DNA of 64,000 bases from a virus: positions 1-64,000 of the IMG/VR virus record IMGVR_UViG_3300025274_001348. The stretch is one strand, 5' to 3'. The notes beneath the pieces are model-generated. The model searched no databases. It was not told where the DNA came from and was given only the letters and a program-made list of their open reading frames with translations. The translations under genes and the position numbers were made by a program. Positions within the stretch are counted from its first letter, which is position 1, and every line of letters starts with the position of its first letter. Below are positions 1-5,167 of this stretch, piece by piece.

Positions 1-84
1 GACGGAGCCAACGGCTACGAAAACCATCAGGGCGACGGCCCAAGTGGATACGACTACTACAGCGATACGCGGCGTTGGTGTTGA
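1..84 (+). CDS. C-terminal fragment of an acidic, Tyr/Gly-rich small protein
   Basis: Only the last 27 codons are in the window. The visible tail is rich in Gly, Asp and Tyr and ends RRWC. It resembles in style the acidic Tyr-rich tails of the proteins at 1049, 3113 and 5871, so it may be a further family member, but too little is visible to be sure. Its TGA stop (82-84) lies inside the TTGACA -35 box of the next promoter. Confidence 0.5.
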   Translation, partial: DGANGYENHQGDGPSGYDYYSDTRRWC

Positions 85-110
85 CAAACCAGCGACGTAG
101 CTGGTACAAT
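81..110 (+). promoter_or_regulatory. Sigma70-type promoter, TACAAT class
   Basis: TTGACA at 81-86, 18-bp spacer, TACAAT at 105-110 preceded by the class hallmark CTGG. The spacer carries the inverted repeat CCAGC-N6-GCTGG. The -35 contains the stop codon of the preceding gene. It drives the gene at 144. Confidence 0.75.
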
Positions 111-143
111 ACACGCTCACAAGAACAGAACAGAGAGAGACTC

Positions 144-539
144 ATGAAGATCATTGCAACACACACTGCCAGCAACGCCAACAAGACAACCACGACTATG
201 TGGAAGTCCAACGGTGGGCACTCTTGGTACATCGGCGTGCTAGGGACATCAACCAACAAGATCTGGCACGTCGGGAGTGAGCGATACATCCGGGGGATCT
301 GGAACCGCGAGTATAGCATTTTCGGTGGCCAGTGCAGTGTTGACCGTCCCGGTGACGACCCGGTTGAAGACTTCGAACTGTCCGAGATCCCCGAGGACGG
401 GGTGACATCGGTGGATCTGTTCGACAGCAAGGGCCGCAAGCTGTTCAGCTTCTCGGTTTCGACCAATGGCGTGGCCTACCAAGTGTTACAGGCTGGCGAG
501 GACGCTGGCCTGTTTACTACAACTGAAGACGAGGTATAG
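144..539 (+). CDS. Hypothetical early protein, 131 aa
   Basis: Unrecognised. Start chosen at the ATG at 144, about 27 nt after the predicted transcription start and behind the purine-rich GAGAGAGA. The N-terminal third is Thr/Asn-rich with several Trp. The middle has a run of acidic residues (DRPGDDPVEDFEL), and the C-terminus is acidic (TTTEDEV). No signal peptide or membrane segment is seen. It is first gene of a three-gene cassette with the two membrane peptides that follow. Function unknown; soluble early protein inferred from position. Confidence 0.7.
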   Translation: MKIIATHTASNANKTTTTMWKSNGGHSWYIGVLGTSTNKIWHVGSERYIRGIWNREYSIFGGQCSVDRPGDDPVEDFELSEIPEDGVTSVDLFDSKGRKLFSFSVSTNGVAYQVLQAGEDAGLFTTTEDEV

Positions 540-544
540 AGACC

Positions 545-631
545 ATGTGGATCATCTACTCAATTCTGGCACTGGTCTGGCTGTTGACGCTGATGGACAT
601 ATTCGTACCCGGATGGGATAGGGACAGATGA
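545..631 (+). CDS. One-helix membrane peptide, 28 aa
   Basis: Begins MWIIYSILALVWLLTL, a single strongly hydrophobic helix followed by a short polar tail ending DRDR. It starts 5 nt after the stop of the 144 gene, and its TGA overlaps the ATG of the next peptide (ATGA), suggesting coupled translation. It belongs to a recurring set of 19-36 aa membrane peptides closing the early cassettes. Function unknown; toxin, holin-like or membrane-modulating roles are all possible. Confidence 0.55.
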   Translation: MWIIYSILALVWLLTLMDIFVPGWDRDR

Positions 632-738
632 ACATGTTTGGCAAAGTGTGCGACTGGGCGTTTATCACAATGTGGCTGGCGTGGATGCTGGGTGCTTTGG
701 TTGTGATGACATGGGCAGGGATCGGCGCACTGAGATAA
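628..738 (+). CDS. One-helix membrane peptide, 36 aa
   Basis: Overlaps the preceding peptide by the tetranucleotide ATGA. Residues 9-32 form one hydrophobic helix rich in Trp and Met (WAFITMWLAWMLGALVVM). The coupled start and the helix are the only evidence that it is a gene. Function unknown. Confidence 0.5.
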   Translation: MNMFGKVCDWAFITMWLAWMLGALVVMTWAGIGALR

Positions 739-772
739 TCCGAGAAAGTTTCGGAATTCCTCAAGATTGGGC

Positions 773-801
773 TTGACACAGGCAGGCGGTTAAGGTAGAA
801 C
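773..801 (+). promoter_or_regulatory. TTGACA-17-TAGAAC promoter at hairpin module copy 1
   Basis: TTGACA 773-778, 17-bp spacer, TAGAAC 796-801. The same arrangement with TAAAAC occurs at 2613 and 3585, each time running into a hairpin RNA module. Confidence 0.55.
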
Positions 802-866
802 CAGCAGCCTTGTGCGCCTTCGTAGTATCAGGCGTACTAGGCTGCTTGAGGACAACAGGACGAGAG
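794..866 (+). ncRNA. Hairpin RNA module, divergent copy 1
   Basis: Begins GGTAGAAC, then a strong hairpin: AGCAGCCT (803-810) pairs with AGGCTGCT (839-846), with an inner GCGCC/GGCGT helix. It lacks the GCGTCAAGGGTAA tail and U-run of the typical copies (1556, 3606, 5168), so it is a divergent member or just the 5' leader of the peptide at 877. Confidence 0.45.
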
Positions 867-876
867 AAGGGCTACA

Positions 877-945
877 ATGACCATCATCACCATCATCACC
901 ATCGCGCTGGCCGGGCTGCTGGTTCTCGACTTGGTCGATGGCTAG
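877..945 (+). CDS. One-helix membrane peptide, 22 aa
   Basis: Begins with ITIITI repeats and continues into LAGLLVLDLV, a single short hydrophobic helix. Located in the transcript of the promoter at 773 behind the purine stretch GAGAGAAGGG. The repeat-like CATCATCAC coding sequence is low complexity, so the gene call rests mainly on its resemblance in size and placement to the other cassette-closing peptides. Confidence 0.4.
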   Translation: MTIITIITIALAGLLVLDLVDG

Positions 946-948
946 GGC

Positions 949-977
949 TTGACAGCCAGCGAGTCAGCGGGTACAAT
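949..977 (+). promoter_or_regulatory. Sigma70-type promoter, TACAAT class
   Basis: TTGACA 949-954, 17-bp spacer, TACAAT 972-977. It drives the acidic gene at 1049. The leader between (about 985-1048) closely matches the leader before the paralogue at 3113 (shared GCCGACCCAAC and CACTAGCCTTGAAAG). Confidence 0.75.
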
Positions 978-1048
978 ACAGACATACGGGTGACAAGCTC
1001 CCCAAGTTCCGGGGCCGACCCAACACCACTAGCCTTGAAAGAGCGAAC

Positions 1049-1465
1049 ATGATCTTCGATGAAACGCGCGACAACCTGACCGACACCGAGGCCCAGAGCA
1101 TCGAAGCCGATGCCCACGCGGACACCCGCGAAGCCGAGGACACGCGGTGCAGCGAGCGCCGGGTGGCTGACGCTTGGTGGGCGGGCTTCAACCGCGCGAA
1201 GGCGAAGACCGCCGAGCAGGATGCCGCCGAGCAGGATGCCGCCATCGGTGCGGATTGGGCCGCTGCCGGTTACCCCGGCGACGGTGTCGATGACACCGGG
1301 GATGATCCCACCGATCCCGAGCATGACGAGGTCGGTGACGCGGACACCGACTACGACATCGAATTCGATGACGAGGACGACGGTCAGCCCACCGAGTACG
1401 AAGAGTGGCAGGACTACTTCGGTGGGGATGAGTACTACGACCACAGCGAGAACGGGTGTTGGTGA
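1049..1465 (+). CDS. Acidic early protein family member A, 138 aa
   Basis: Very acidic protein with no recognised domain. N-terminus MIFDETRDNLTDTEAQSIEA and C-terminus with DGQPTEYEEWQDYF-GGDEYYDHSENG match the proteins at 3113 and 5871. The C-terminal motif is the best conserved part, suggesting a binding surface, while the middle (Ala/Asp-rich, with the repeated AEQDA) varies in length. Behaves like a DNA-mimic or inhibitor-type small phage protein by charge alone (inference). The leader is duplicated along with the gene. A membrane peptide overlaps its stop codon. Confidence 0.8.
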   Translation: MIFDETRDNLTDTEAQSIEADAHADTREAEDTRCSERRVADAWWAGFNRAKAKTAEQDAAEQDAAIGADWAAAGYPGDGVDDTGDDPTDPEHDEVGDADTDYDIEFDDEDDGQPTEYEEWQDYFGGDEYYDHSENGCW

Positions 1466-1545
1466 TGAAACAGGCAGCGGTCCAAACGCTGAAGATGATC
1501 GGCTGGGGCTTGGCAGTATTCGCCATGCTAGCCGCCACGCTCTAG
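1465..1545 (+). CDS. One-helix membrane peptide, 26 aa
   Basis: ATG overlaps the TGA of the acidic protein (TGATG), so translation is probably coupled. Residues about 10-26 (KMIGWGLAVFAMLAATL) form one hydrophobic helix. The same acidic gene plus membrane peptide order recurs at 3113/3433. Function unknown. Confidence 0.5.
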   Translation: MKQAAVQTLKMIGWGLAVFAMLAATL

Positions 1546-1555
1546 GCGGGGTTCG

Positions 1556-1636
1556 GGTAAAACGCGCCGCGTGGGTGTCTCCCGCCATCCACGCCGCTCC
1601 GCGTCAAGGGTAATCTGGGATTTAGCGTGATTTTTT
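1556..1636 (+). ncRNA. Hairpin RNA module, copy 2
   Basis: GGTAAAACGCG, then a 9-bp hairpin (GCGTGGGTG at 1569-1577 with CATCCACGC at 1586-1594), then GCGTCAAGGGTAATCTGGG and GTGATTTTTT. An outer pairing ACGCG/CGCGT closes the structure. Compared with other copies the hairpin arms change together, so the fold is conserved rather than the sequence. No clear -35 is seen upstream here, so it may be a 3' UTR element or its own RNA. Confidence 0.6.
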
Positions 1637-1640
1637 AGTA

Positions 1641-1659
1641 ATTGAGACTCGATCTCAAT
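1641..1659 (+). promoter_or_regulatory. Inverted repeat ATTGAGA-N5-TCTCAAT, candidate operator
   Basis: Perfect 7-bp inverted repeat with a 5-bp centre, 34 bp upstream of the -35 of the promoter at 1694. The same repeat recurs at 2720, 3691 and 5253 in the same place relative to the promoter. The centre varies while the arms are kept, as expected of a dimer-binding operator; an RNA hairpin is the alternative. Confidence 0.55.
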
Positions 1660-1693
1660 AGGCTAATCTGAGGAGATAGGGTGGACACTGGGC

Positions 1694-1722
1694 TTGATTT
1701 ATGCCGATAAGTATAGTATAAT
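1694..1722 (+). promoter_or_regulatory. GCCGATAA-box promoter 1
   Basis: TTGATT 1694-1699, 17-bp spacer containing GCCGATAA (1703-1710), TATAAT 1717-1722. One of nine promoters carrying this box between -35 and -10. Drives the gene at 1759. Confidence 0.75.
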
Positions 1723-1758
1723 GGGAACATACAACAGAGAACAAACGAAAGAGCAAAC

Positions 1759-1989
1759 ATGAGTTGGACAACTGCAACCAGAATTAGAAACGAAAAAATT
1801 CAACGGGCCGTCGAGTTGGCACAACGGGCCAATATCACCGACGTTGACAAGGCGAGAGCAATCAAGGACAAGTACGTTGCACTGCTCAACGAAGACCCCA
1901 CCAGCGAAAAGAATCAACGACTTTACAACTGGTCACAACAGGTTCTTATCGGGGCGAGAACGTTGGCCGGTGAGAGAATCTGGATTTGA
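1759..1989 (+). CDS. Hypothetical early protein, 76 aa
   Basis: Basic, mostly helical-looking protein beginning MSWTTATRIRNEKIQRAVEL with many Arg, Gln and Ala and a central DVDKARAIKDKY segment. No known motif. A small nucleic-acid-binding or helical adaptor protein would fit, but that is inference from composition. It is a single-gene cassette between a GCCGATAA-box promoter and the promoter of the large RNA at 2028. Confidence 0.7.
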   Translation: MSWTTATRIRNEKIQRAVELAQRANITDVDKARAIKDKYVALLNEDPTSEKNQRLYNWSQQVLIGARTLAGERIWI

Positions 1990-1992
1990 AGC

Positions 1993-2021
1993 TTGACAAG
2001 CCGGGTTCATTCTGGTACAAT
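1993..2021 (+). promoter_or_regulatory. Sigma70-type promoter of large RNA A
   Basis: TTGACA 1993-1998, 17-bp spacer ending CTGG, TACAAT 2016-2021. The next coding sequence is about 780 nt downstream, beyond a terminator at 2541, so the promoter appears to serve a non-coding RNA. Confidence 0.75.
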
Positions 2022-2170
2022 GGACACAACGAACAACGGGGCTACTGGAACTCACAGGCAACGCTGATAAGACGCCGTGAGATAGGGTTAAGAGCCACTG
2101 CAAGCCTAACACACAAAACATACTCTGGAGAAGTTTCGACAACTGATAACCCCTTGCGAGGGTAAGCCCA

Positions 2171-2206
2171 CTAAGAACCGGGGCGCCACTAAAGTTCTCG
2201 GTGACG
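2171..2206 (+). repeat. 36-nt RNA motif shared by RNAs A and B, copy A
   Basis: Starts CTAAGAACCGGGGCGCC and ends CTCGGTGACG. Differs from the copy at 9026-9061 at three positions, all in the loop. ACCG/CGGT can pair, leaving an apical loop with the self-complementary hexamer GGCGCC. Flanks differ in sequence but can still pair (CCC-AC with GT-A-GGG). Confidence 0.7.
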
Positions 2207-2392
2207 TAGGGGAAGCTGGTTAGCTTCTAATCGCAAGTGCAGTTGTTACAGGGCGCAACTCCCTGTCAGAGTGCCACACAATCCTGAGTAGTACCCCACG
2301 CTCGGTTGGCCGTTACAGCGGCAAGGGACTAGTAAGCCTAGTAGAAGCCTGTAAGCTTTGAACGGATGCTAGTACCATGGGGATCTTACAAC

Positions 2393-2458
2393 GGACAGGA
2401 ATGGATTACGGGGTTGACCGACAAACTGGTCGCAGGGTTCAATTACCTGCCCTGTCCT
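2393..2458 (+). ncRNA. tRNA-like domain inside RNA A
   Basis: A perfect 7-bp acceptor-like helix (GGACAGG 2393-2399 with CCTGTCC 2451-2457) followed by a single T. Next to it is a T-arm-like hairpin GCAGG/CCTGC with loop GTTCAATTA, plus one more hairpin (GACC/GGTC). A D-arm is absent and the T-loop is enlarged, so it is not a normal tRNA gene; it may be a structural mimic or chance resemblance. Confidence 0.4.
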
Positions 2459-2540
2459 TTGACACCACCCTAACAGAAGGGGACCGCGAATGAAGCTATA
2501 TTGAAACAGCACTAGCAAGATGGGCGTCTATCGTCCACAA

Positions 2541-2577
2541 GCCCCTGTCGGAAAACCAGCGACGGGGGCTTTTTTTA
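2541..2577 (+). terminator. Intrinsic terminator of RNA A
   Basis: GCCCCTGTCG pairs with CGACGGGGGC (one T-G pair) followed by seven Ts. The 16 nt before it (2518-2533, AGATGGGCGTCTATCG) recur before the terminator at 5081. Confidence 0.85.
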
Positions 2578-2612
2578 TTCCGAGGAAATTCTGGAATTAT
2601 TCAAGATTGGGG

Positions 2613-2641
2613 TTGACAGAGGGGCCGAGATTAGGTAAAAC
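2613..2641 (+). promoter_or_regulatory. TTGACA-17-TAAAAC promoter of hairpin module copy 3
   Basis: TTGACA 2613-2618, 17-bp spacer, TAAAAC 2636-2641. The predicted transcript start (about 2648) lies at the foot of the module hairpin, suggesting that the module can be a separate small RNA. Confidence 0.6.
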
Positions 2642-2717
2642 TCAGCGGCGAGGTGGTCTTCGCCCATCCGAGCCGCTTGGCGTCAAGGGTAATATGGCAG
2701 TTTGTGTGATTTTTTTC
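2634..2717 (+). ncRNA. Hairpin RNA module, copy 3
   Basis: GGTAAAAC, a GC-rich hairpin (GCGGC...GCCGC with an inner AGGTGG/CCATCC helix), GGCGTCAAGGGTAAT, then TGTGATTTTTTT. The arms differ from copies 2, 4 and 5 but remain complementary. It lies between the terminator of RNA A and the promoter at 2774. Confidence 0.6.
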
Positions 2718-2719
2718 TA

Positions 2720-2738
2720 ATTGAGACTGAGTGTCAAT
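2720..2738 (+). promoter_or_regulatory. Inverted repeat, candidate operator (one mismatch)
   Basis: ATTGAGA-CTGAG-TGTCAAT: the same repeat as at 1641 with one mismatched pair, directly after the U-run of the module and 35 bp before the -35 at 2774. Confidence 0.5.
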
Positions 2739-2773
2739 AAGGAAAAGTGAGGAGATAGGGTGGCGATTGGGCT

Positions 2774-2801
2774 TGTATTTTGTCGATAATAGTAGTATAA
2801 T
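2774..2801 (+). promoter_or_regulatory. GCCGATAA-box promoter 2
   Basis: TTGTAT 2774-2779, 16-bp spacer with the variant box GTCGATAA (2782-2789), TATAAT 2796-2801. The predicted start (2808) is one base before the ATG of the next gene, so the mRNA is nearly leaderless. Confidence 0.7.
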
Positions 2802-2808
2802 GGGAGAC

Positions 2809-3009
2809 ATGAAAACGCAACACACATACAAGCCGATGGAATTCGCTCAGTACTTCGATACGCATGGCGTGCATCACGCCGTGACTGTCCTGTCCGTCTT
2901 GCATGACGGGAAGGCTGTGAAGATCCACTACTACACGGACATCGAGTTGACCGACGTGGTGGTCAAGTGGGTTTTGGCGAAATCCCTGATTCCCATGATT
3001 GGGGCTTGA
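2809..3009 (+). CDS. Hypothetical early protein from a leaderless mRNA, 66 aa
   Basis: Start ATG is 8 nt from the -10 box, leaving no room for a ribosome-binding site in the mRNA. The protein is soluble, His/Val-rich (HGVHHAVTVLSVLHDGKAVKI) and unrecognised. Its beta-rich pattern ending in KWVLAKSLIPMIGA could form a small sandwich. The stop codon TGA (3007-3009) lies within the -35 of the following promoter. Confidence 0.7.
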   Translation: MKTQHTYKPMEFAQYFDTHGVHHAVTVLSVLHDGKAVKIHYYTDIELTDVVVKWVLAKSLIPMIGA

Positions 3010-3034
3010 CAACCAACGCCACGCTTGGTACAAT
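3006..3034 (+). promoter_or_regulatory. Sigma70-type promoter overlapping a stop codon
   Basis: TTGACA 3006-3011, 17-bp spacer, TACAAT 3029-3034. The TGA of the gene at 2809 is part of the -35. It drives the acidic gene at 3113 through a leader similar to that at 985-1048. Confidence 0.8.
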
Positions 3035-3112
3035 ACGAGCATACAAACACACGGGTGCAAAGCTCCTCAAGATCCGAGGCCGACCCAACCACTAGCCTTG
3101 AAAGGGCAAAAC

Positions 3113-3430
3113 ATGACGTTTGACGAATCGCGCGACAACCTGCTGGACATCGAAGCGGCTTCCATCGAGGCCGACGCCCACGCGGAAACCCGCGAAGCCG
3201 ACGACAATCGGCCCATGGAACGCCGGGTAGCCGACGCTTGGTGGGCAACCCGCAACGCGGAAGCCGACGCTCCCGATGACGTGGACCATGACGCGGATGA
3301 GAACCACCCGATGGGCGGGGACGACGACGAACCCGAGGAGGATGACGGCCAGCCCAGCGAGTACGAGGAGTGGCAGGATTACATGGGCGGGGATGAGTAC
3401 TACGACCACGGCGAAAACGGGGAGTGGTAG
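3113..3430 (+). CDS. Acidic early protein family member B, 105 aa
   Basis: Paralogue of the 1049 protein: N-terminus MTFDESRDNLLDIEAASIEA, then ADAHAETREADD and RRVADAWWA (the latter shared with ERRVADAWWA in member A). The C-terminus has DGQPSEYEEWQDYM-GGDEYYDHGENG. The central acidic linker is shorter than in A. ATG chosen behind AAGGGCAAA. The leader was duplicated with the gene. Acidity and lack of hydrophobic core suggest an extended binding protein (inference). Confidence 0.8.
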   Translation: MTFDESRDNLLDIEAASIEADAHAETREADDNRPMERRVADAWWATRNAEADAPDDVDHDADENHPMGGDDDEPEEDDGQPSEYEEWQDYMGGDEYYDHGENGEW

Positions 3431-3432
3431 GC

Positions 3433-3504
3433 ATGGGATGGGCTTTCACGATCTTCTGGTTCCTGATGTTCGGCTTGATCTTTCTGGACATCCACGACGG
3501 ATAA
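3433..3504 (+). CDS. One-helix membrane peptide, 23 aa
   Basis: MGWAFTIFWFLMFGLIFLDI followed by a short polar tail. Starts 2 nt after the acidic gene's stop, repeating the arrangement at 1049/1465, and ends before a strong terminator. Function unknown. Confidence 0.5.
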   Translation: MGWAFTIFWFLMFGLIFLDIHDG

Positions 3505-3517
3505 CACGAACCCTTTC

Positions 3518-3564
3518 CACTCCGTCGCGGTGAGTGATGACACCGTGGCGGGGTGTTTTTTTTT
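3518..3564 (+). terminator. Strong intrinsic terminator
   Basis: A 15-bp stem (CACTCCGTCGCGGTG with CACCGTGGCGGGGTG, including G-T pairs) followed by nine Ts. Ends the acidic gene plus membrane peptide cassette. Confidence 0.9.
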
Positions 3565-3584
3565 GAGAAAATTCCAGATTGGGC

Positions 3585-3613
3585 TTGACATGGGGGCCGG
3601 GATCAGGTAAAAC
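3585..3613 (+). promoter_or_regulatory. TTGACA-17-TAAAAC promoter of hairpin module copy 4
   Basis: TTGACA 3585-3590, 17-bp spacer, TAAAAC 3608-3613, followed at once by the module hairpin. Its location directly after a strong terminator argues for independent transcription of the module. Confidence 0.6.
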
Positions 3614-3686
3614 GCGCCGCGCGGATGTCCTGCCCCATCCGCGCTGCTCGGAGTCAAGGGTAATTTGGGATTCAGCGTGATTTTTT
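3606..3686 (+). ncRNA. Hairpin RNA module, copy 4
   Basis: GGTAAAACGCG, perfect hairpin CGCGGATG/CATCCGCG, GAGTCAAGGGTAAT, then GTGATTTTTT. Being preceded by a terminator and its own promoter, this copy is the best evidence that the module is a discrete small RNA of roughly 70-80 nt. Confidence 0.65.
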
Positions 3687-3690
3687 AGGA

Positions 3691-3709
3691 ATTGAGATCC
3701 AGTCTCAAT
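3691..3709 (+). promoter_or_regulatory. Inverted repeat, candidate operator
   Basis: ATTGAGA-TCCAG-TCTCAAT, perfect arms, same position relative to module and promoter as at 1641. Confidence 0.55.
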
Positions 3710-3743
3710 AGTGGAATCTGAGTAGATAAGGTGGCGGTTGGGG

Positions 3744-3772
3744 TTGATTTATGCCGATAAATATAGTATAAT
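3744..3772 (+). promoter_or_regulatory. GCCGATAA-box promoter 3
   Basis: TTGATT 3744-3749, 17-bp spacer with GCCGATAA (3753-3760), TATAAT 3767-3772. The predicted start (3779) is one base before the ATG at 3780. Confidence 0.75.
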
Positions 3773-3779
3773 GGGAGAC

Positions 3780-4022
3780 ATGAAAGACACAACAGCGAAA
3801 CAAGTTTGGACAGGCCGCGACAAAGACGGCAACGCTTTCCGGCTCAACGCCCCGGTGAACGCTGGGAGTGAATGGGTGTTCAGCGAATCGGCTAGGCTGC
3901 TGGCCTTGCTGGGTTGGGCGAAGGTTTCCGTCGTAATGAAGGGCGACCACATTGTCCTGCTCAACTCGGCGGTCAAGGCAGATCCCGTTTCGCCACCGTT
4001 CCTGAATCCCAACAAGGCTTGA
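3780..4022 (+). CDS. Hypothetical early protein from a leaderless mRNA, 80 aa
   Basis: ATG lies 8 nt from the -10, so translation is probably leaderless. Begins MKDTTAKQVWTGRDKDGNAF; the middle has an amphipathic segment (ESARLLALLGWAKVSVVMKG) and the end is Pro-rich (PVSPPFLNPNKA). No known domain. Its TGA (4020-4022) is inside the -35 of the next promoter. Confidence 0.7.
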   Translation: MKDTTAKQVWTGRDKDGNAFRLNAPVNAGSEWVFSESARLLALLGWAKVSVVMKGDHIVLLNSAVKADPVSPPFLNPNKA

Positions 4023-4047
4023 CAACCCTACCACGATCTGGTACAAT
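4019..4047 (+). promoter_or_regulatory. Sigma70-type promoter overlapping a stop codon; leaderless output
   Basis: TTGACA 4019-4024, 17-bp spacer ending CTGG, TACAAT 4042-4047. The predicted +1 is exactly the A of the ATG at 4054. Confidence 0.8.
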
Positions 4048-4053
4048 ACACAC

Positions 4054-4290
4054 ATGCAACACAAACCCAAGACCGGCGATCTGTTTGACAGGGGCAATCA
4101 ACACGACTTCGAGTTGGTCCCGTTGAAAGCTCACAGGAAATGGCAGTACATCACGATTCTGCACGGGATTGACGGCAGACCGGCGGATTGTGGTGTGAGA
4201 GTGGACTACCCGCGTTTGACGGGTGGCGGCTTTGGTTTCAATGGTGAGATCAAGCAACGACGGAAGATCTGGAAAGTGAAAGGGACGTAG
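4054..4290 (+). CDS. Hypothetical early protein from a leaderless mRNA, 78 aa
   Basis: The ATG coincides with the predicted transcription start. Basic protein (MQHKPKTGDLFDRGNQHDFE; C-terminus EIKQRRKIWKVKGT) with Gly-rich turns (TGGGFGFNG), suggesting a small beta fold able to bind nucleic acid (inference). The next gene follows 2 nt after the stop behind GGGACGTAGAG. Confidence 0.7.
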   Translation: MQHKPKTGDLFDRGNQHDFELVPLKAHRKWQYITILHGIDGRPADCGVRVDYPRLTGGGFGFNGEIKQRRKIWKVKGT

Positions 4291-4292
4291 AG

Positions 4293-4490
4293 ATGGAAGA
4301 ACTGTGGAACGCACAAACGGCAGCGGGGGTCAAGTTTCAATTCTGGATGCCGGAAGGCTCCGACCATGATGCTGCGCTGGACGTAGCGTTGGGACTCAAG
4401 GACAAGATCGATCCCGACTTCAATGACTGGTTGGTCATGGTGACGATGGCGGCGTTGACCGGACACAACGGCTCCCCGATTCTGTCTTGA
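4293..4490 (+). CDS. Hypothetical early protein, 65 aa
   Basis: Second gene of the cassette. Acidic, with Trp/Phe-rich N-terminal part (MEELWNAQTAAGVKFQFWM) and a hydrophobic C-terminal stretch (DWLVMVTMAAL) probably buried rather than membrane spanning. The TGA (4488-4490) is in the -35 of the next promoter. No homologue recognised. Confidence 0.7.
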   Translation: MEELWNAQTAAGVKFQFWMPEGSDHDAALDVALGLKDKIDPDFNDWLVMVTMAALTGHNGSPILS

Positions 4491-4515
4491 CAATCGGCGG
4501 CTGGTCTGGTACAAT
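4487..4515 (+). promoter_or_regulatory. Sigma70-type promoter overlapping a stop codon
   Basis: TTGACA 4487-4492, 17-bp spacer ending CTGG, TACAAT 4510-4515. It drives the cassette 4546-5056, which has a normal leader with GAGAGGGCAAGGA. Confidence 0.8.
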
Positions 4516-4545
4516 ATACGAAACGGTAGCGCGAGAGGGCAAGGA

Positions 4546-4737
4546 ATGGAATTGGTTTACAAGCTGGATGGGGTCGAAGTCTGGTACTGTCACGAGTCTG
4601 ACGACTTCGAGGTGTGGGCGATGGTGTCGAATGGCCCTGACGACTTCCAGTGGGACGTGGTGTTGACAACCGACGACAGCGAATGGGCTGTGATCGTCGC
4701 GGATGAAGTTTGGCTCAAGATGGAGACGATGGTATGA
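4546..4737 (+). CDS. Hypothetical early protein, 63 aa
   Basis: Start supported by AGAGGGCAAGGA just upstream. Small acidic protein rich in Trp and Asp (YCHESDDFEVWAMV, WAVIVADEVWLKM), likely a compact beta fold. First gene of a three-gene cassette; its TGA overlaps the ATG of the next gene (ATGA). Function unknown. Confidence 0.7.
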   Translation: MELVYKLDGVEVWYCHESDDFEVWAMVSNGPDDFQWDVVLTTDDSEWAVIVADEVWLKMETMV

Positions 4738-5000
4738 TGACGCGAAAACACTTCAAGATGCTGGCCGCTTCTATTGCGAAGCTGACCCTGTTCGACAAGG
4801 ACGCGGGCTACGACATGGCTTGCGAGGTGGCCGACGCTTGTGCGAAGGACAACCCGCGCTTTGACCGGGTCAAGTTCTTCGAGGCTTGCGGGTTTCCCGG
4901 CGGGATGCACTTGCGTCCATTGCCGGTGCAATACGTGAACTGCGTGGTCGATGCTCAGGGTTTCGTTCCCGCGCGGACTAACAAGAAAGGGGAAACATGA
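4734..5000 (+). CDS. Hypothetical early protein, 88 aa
   Basis: Starts within the preceding stop (ATGATG gives two adjacent candidate starts, 4734 or 4737). Helical N-terminal half (KHFKMLAASIAKLTLFDKD) and a Cys-containing middle (ACEVADACAK, FEACGFPGG). No domain recognised. Its own stop overlaps the membrane peptide at 4997, so the three genes look translationally chained. Confidence 0.7.
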   Translation: MMTRKHFKMLAASIAKLTLFDKDAGYDMACEVADACAKDNPRFDRVKFFEACGFPGGMHLRPLPVQYVNCVVDAQGFVPARTNKKGET

Positions 5001-5056
5001 TCTGGGAAACCGTGATCCAAGTGGCCGTGATCATCCTAGCGATCATCGCTCACTAA
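4997..5056 (+). CDS. One-helix membrane peptide, 19 aa
   Basis: MIWETVIQVAVIILAIIAH: essentially one hydrophobic helix. ATGA overlap with the upstream gene; a terminator follows at 5081. Very short, so the call depends on the repeated pattern of cassette-closing peptides. Confidence 0.45.
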   Translation: MIWETVIQVAVIILAIIAH

Positions 5057-5080
5057 AAAGATGGGCGTCTATCGCCTATA

Positions 5081-5112
5081 AACCTCGCCCCTATATGCGG
5101 CGGGGTTTTTTT
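5081..5112 (+). terminator. Intrinsic terminator
   Basis: AACCTCGCC pairs with GGCGGGGTT (one T-G) followed by a T-run to 5112. Preceded by the repeated 16-mer AGATGGGCGTCTATCG (5059-5074). Confidence 0.85.
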
Positions 5113-5167
5113 ATAACTATATATAACGGCGGCGGCGGGATGTATAAGGGTATATAGTGACGGTTTA

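Larger units (their letters stand above)
2028..2577 (+). ncRNA. Large structured non-coding RNA A (about 550 nt)
   Basis: Bounded by a consensus promoter (1993) and an intrinsic terminator (2541), with no convincing open frame. It contains many local helices: GAAGCT-GGTT-AGCTTC (about 2211-2226), ACAGGG with CCCTGT near 2258-2276, ACTAG with CTAGT near 2329-2343, and a distant CCCCA/TGGGG pairing. At 2171-2206 it carries a 36-nt motif shared almost exactly with RNA B at 9026. At 2393-2458 it has a tRNA-like domain. Size, helices and phage context recall the ROOL and GOLLD ornate RNAs, but I cannot match a consensus; treat as unclassified. Confidence 0.65.

Noticed and set aside
896-1052. Poly-His stretch in a frame around 880-905 as a metal-binding protein
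   Set aside because: It comes from the CATCATCAC coding of the membrane peptide read in another frame; no ribosome-binding site.
896-1588. Long minus-strand open frame opposite the acidic gene
   Set aside because: It is the mirror of the GC-rich acidic gene: third-position GC makes open frames on the other strand. No ribosome-binding site or promoter; the plus-strand gene has both and a paralogue.
2028-2577. Group I intron in RNA A
   Set aside because: No recognisable P/Q/R/S core and no split gene on either side; the RNA has its own promoter and terminator.
2028-2577. RNase P RNA or 6S RNA
   Set aside because: None of the conserved RNase P segments (such as GAGGAAAGTCC) nor the open-promoter bubble of 6S RNA is present.
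2520-2720. Plus-strand frame of 66 codons across the RNA A terminator
   Set aside because: It would be translated through a strong terminator and a promoter; composition follows the hairpins, not codons.
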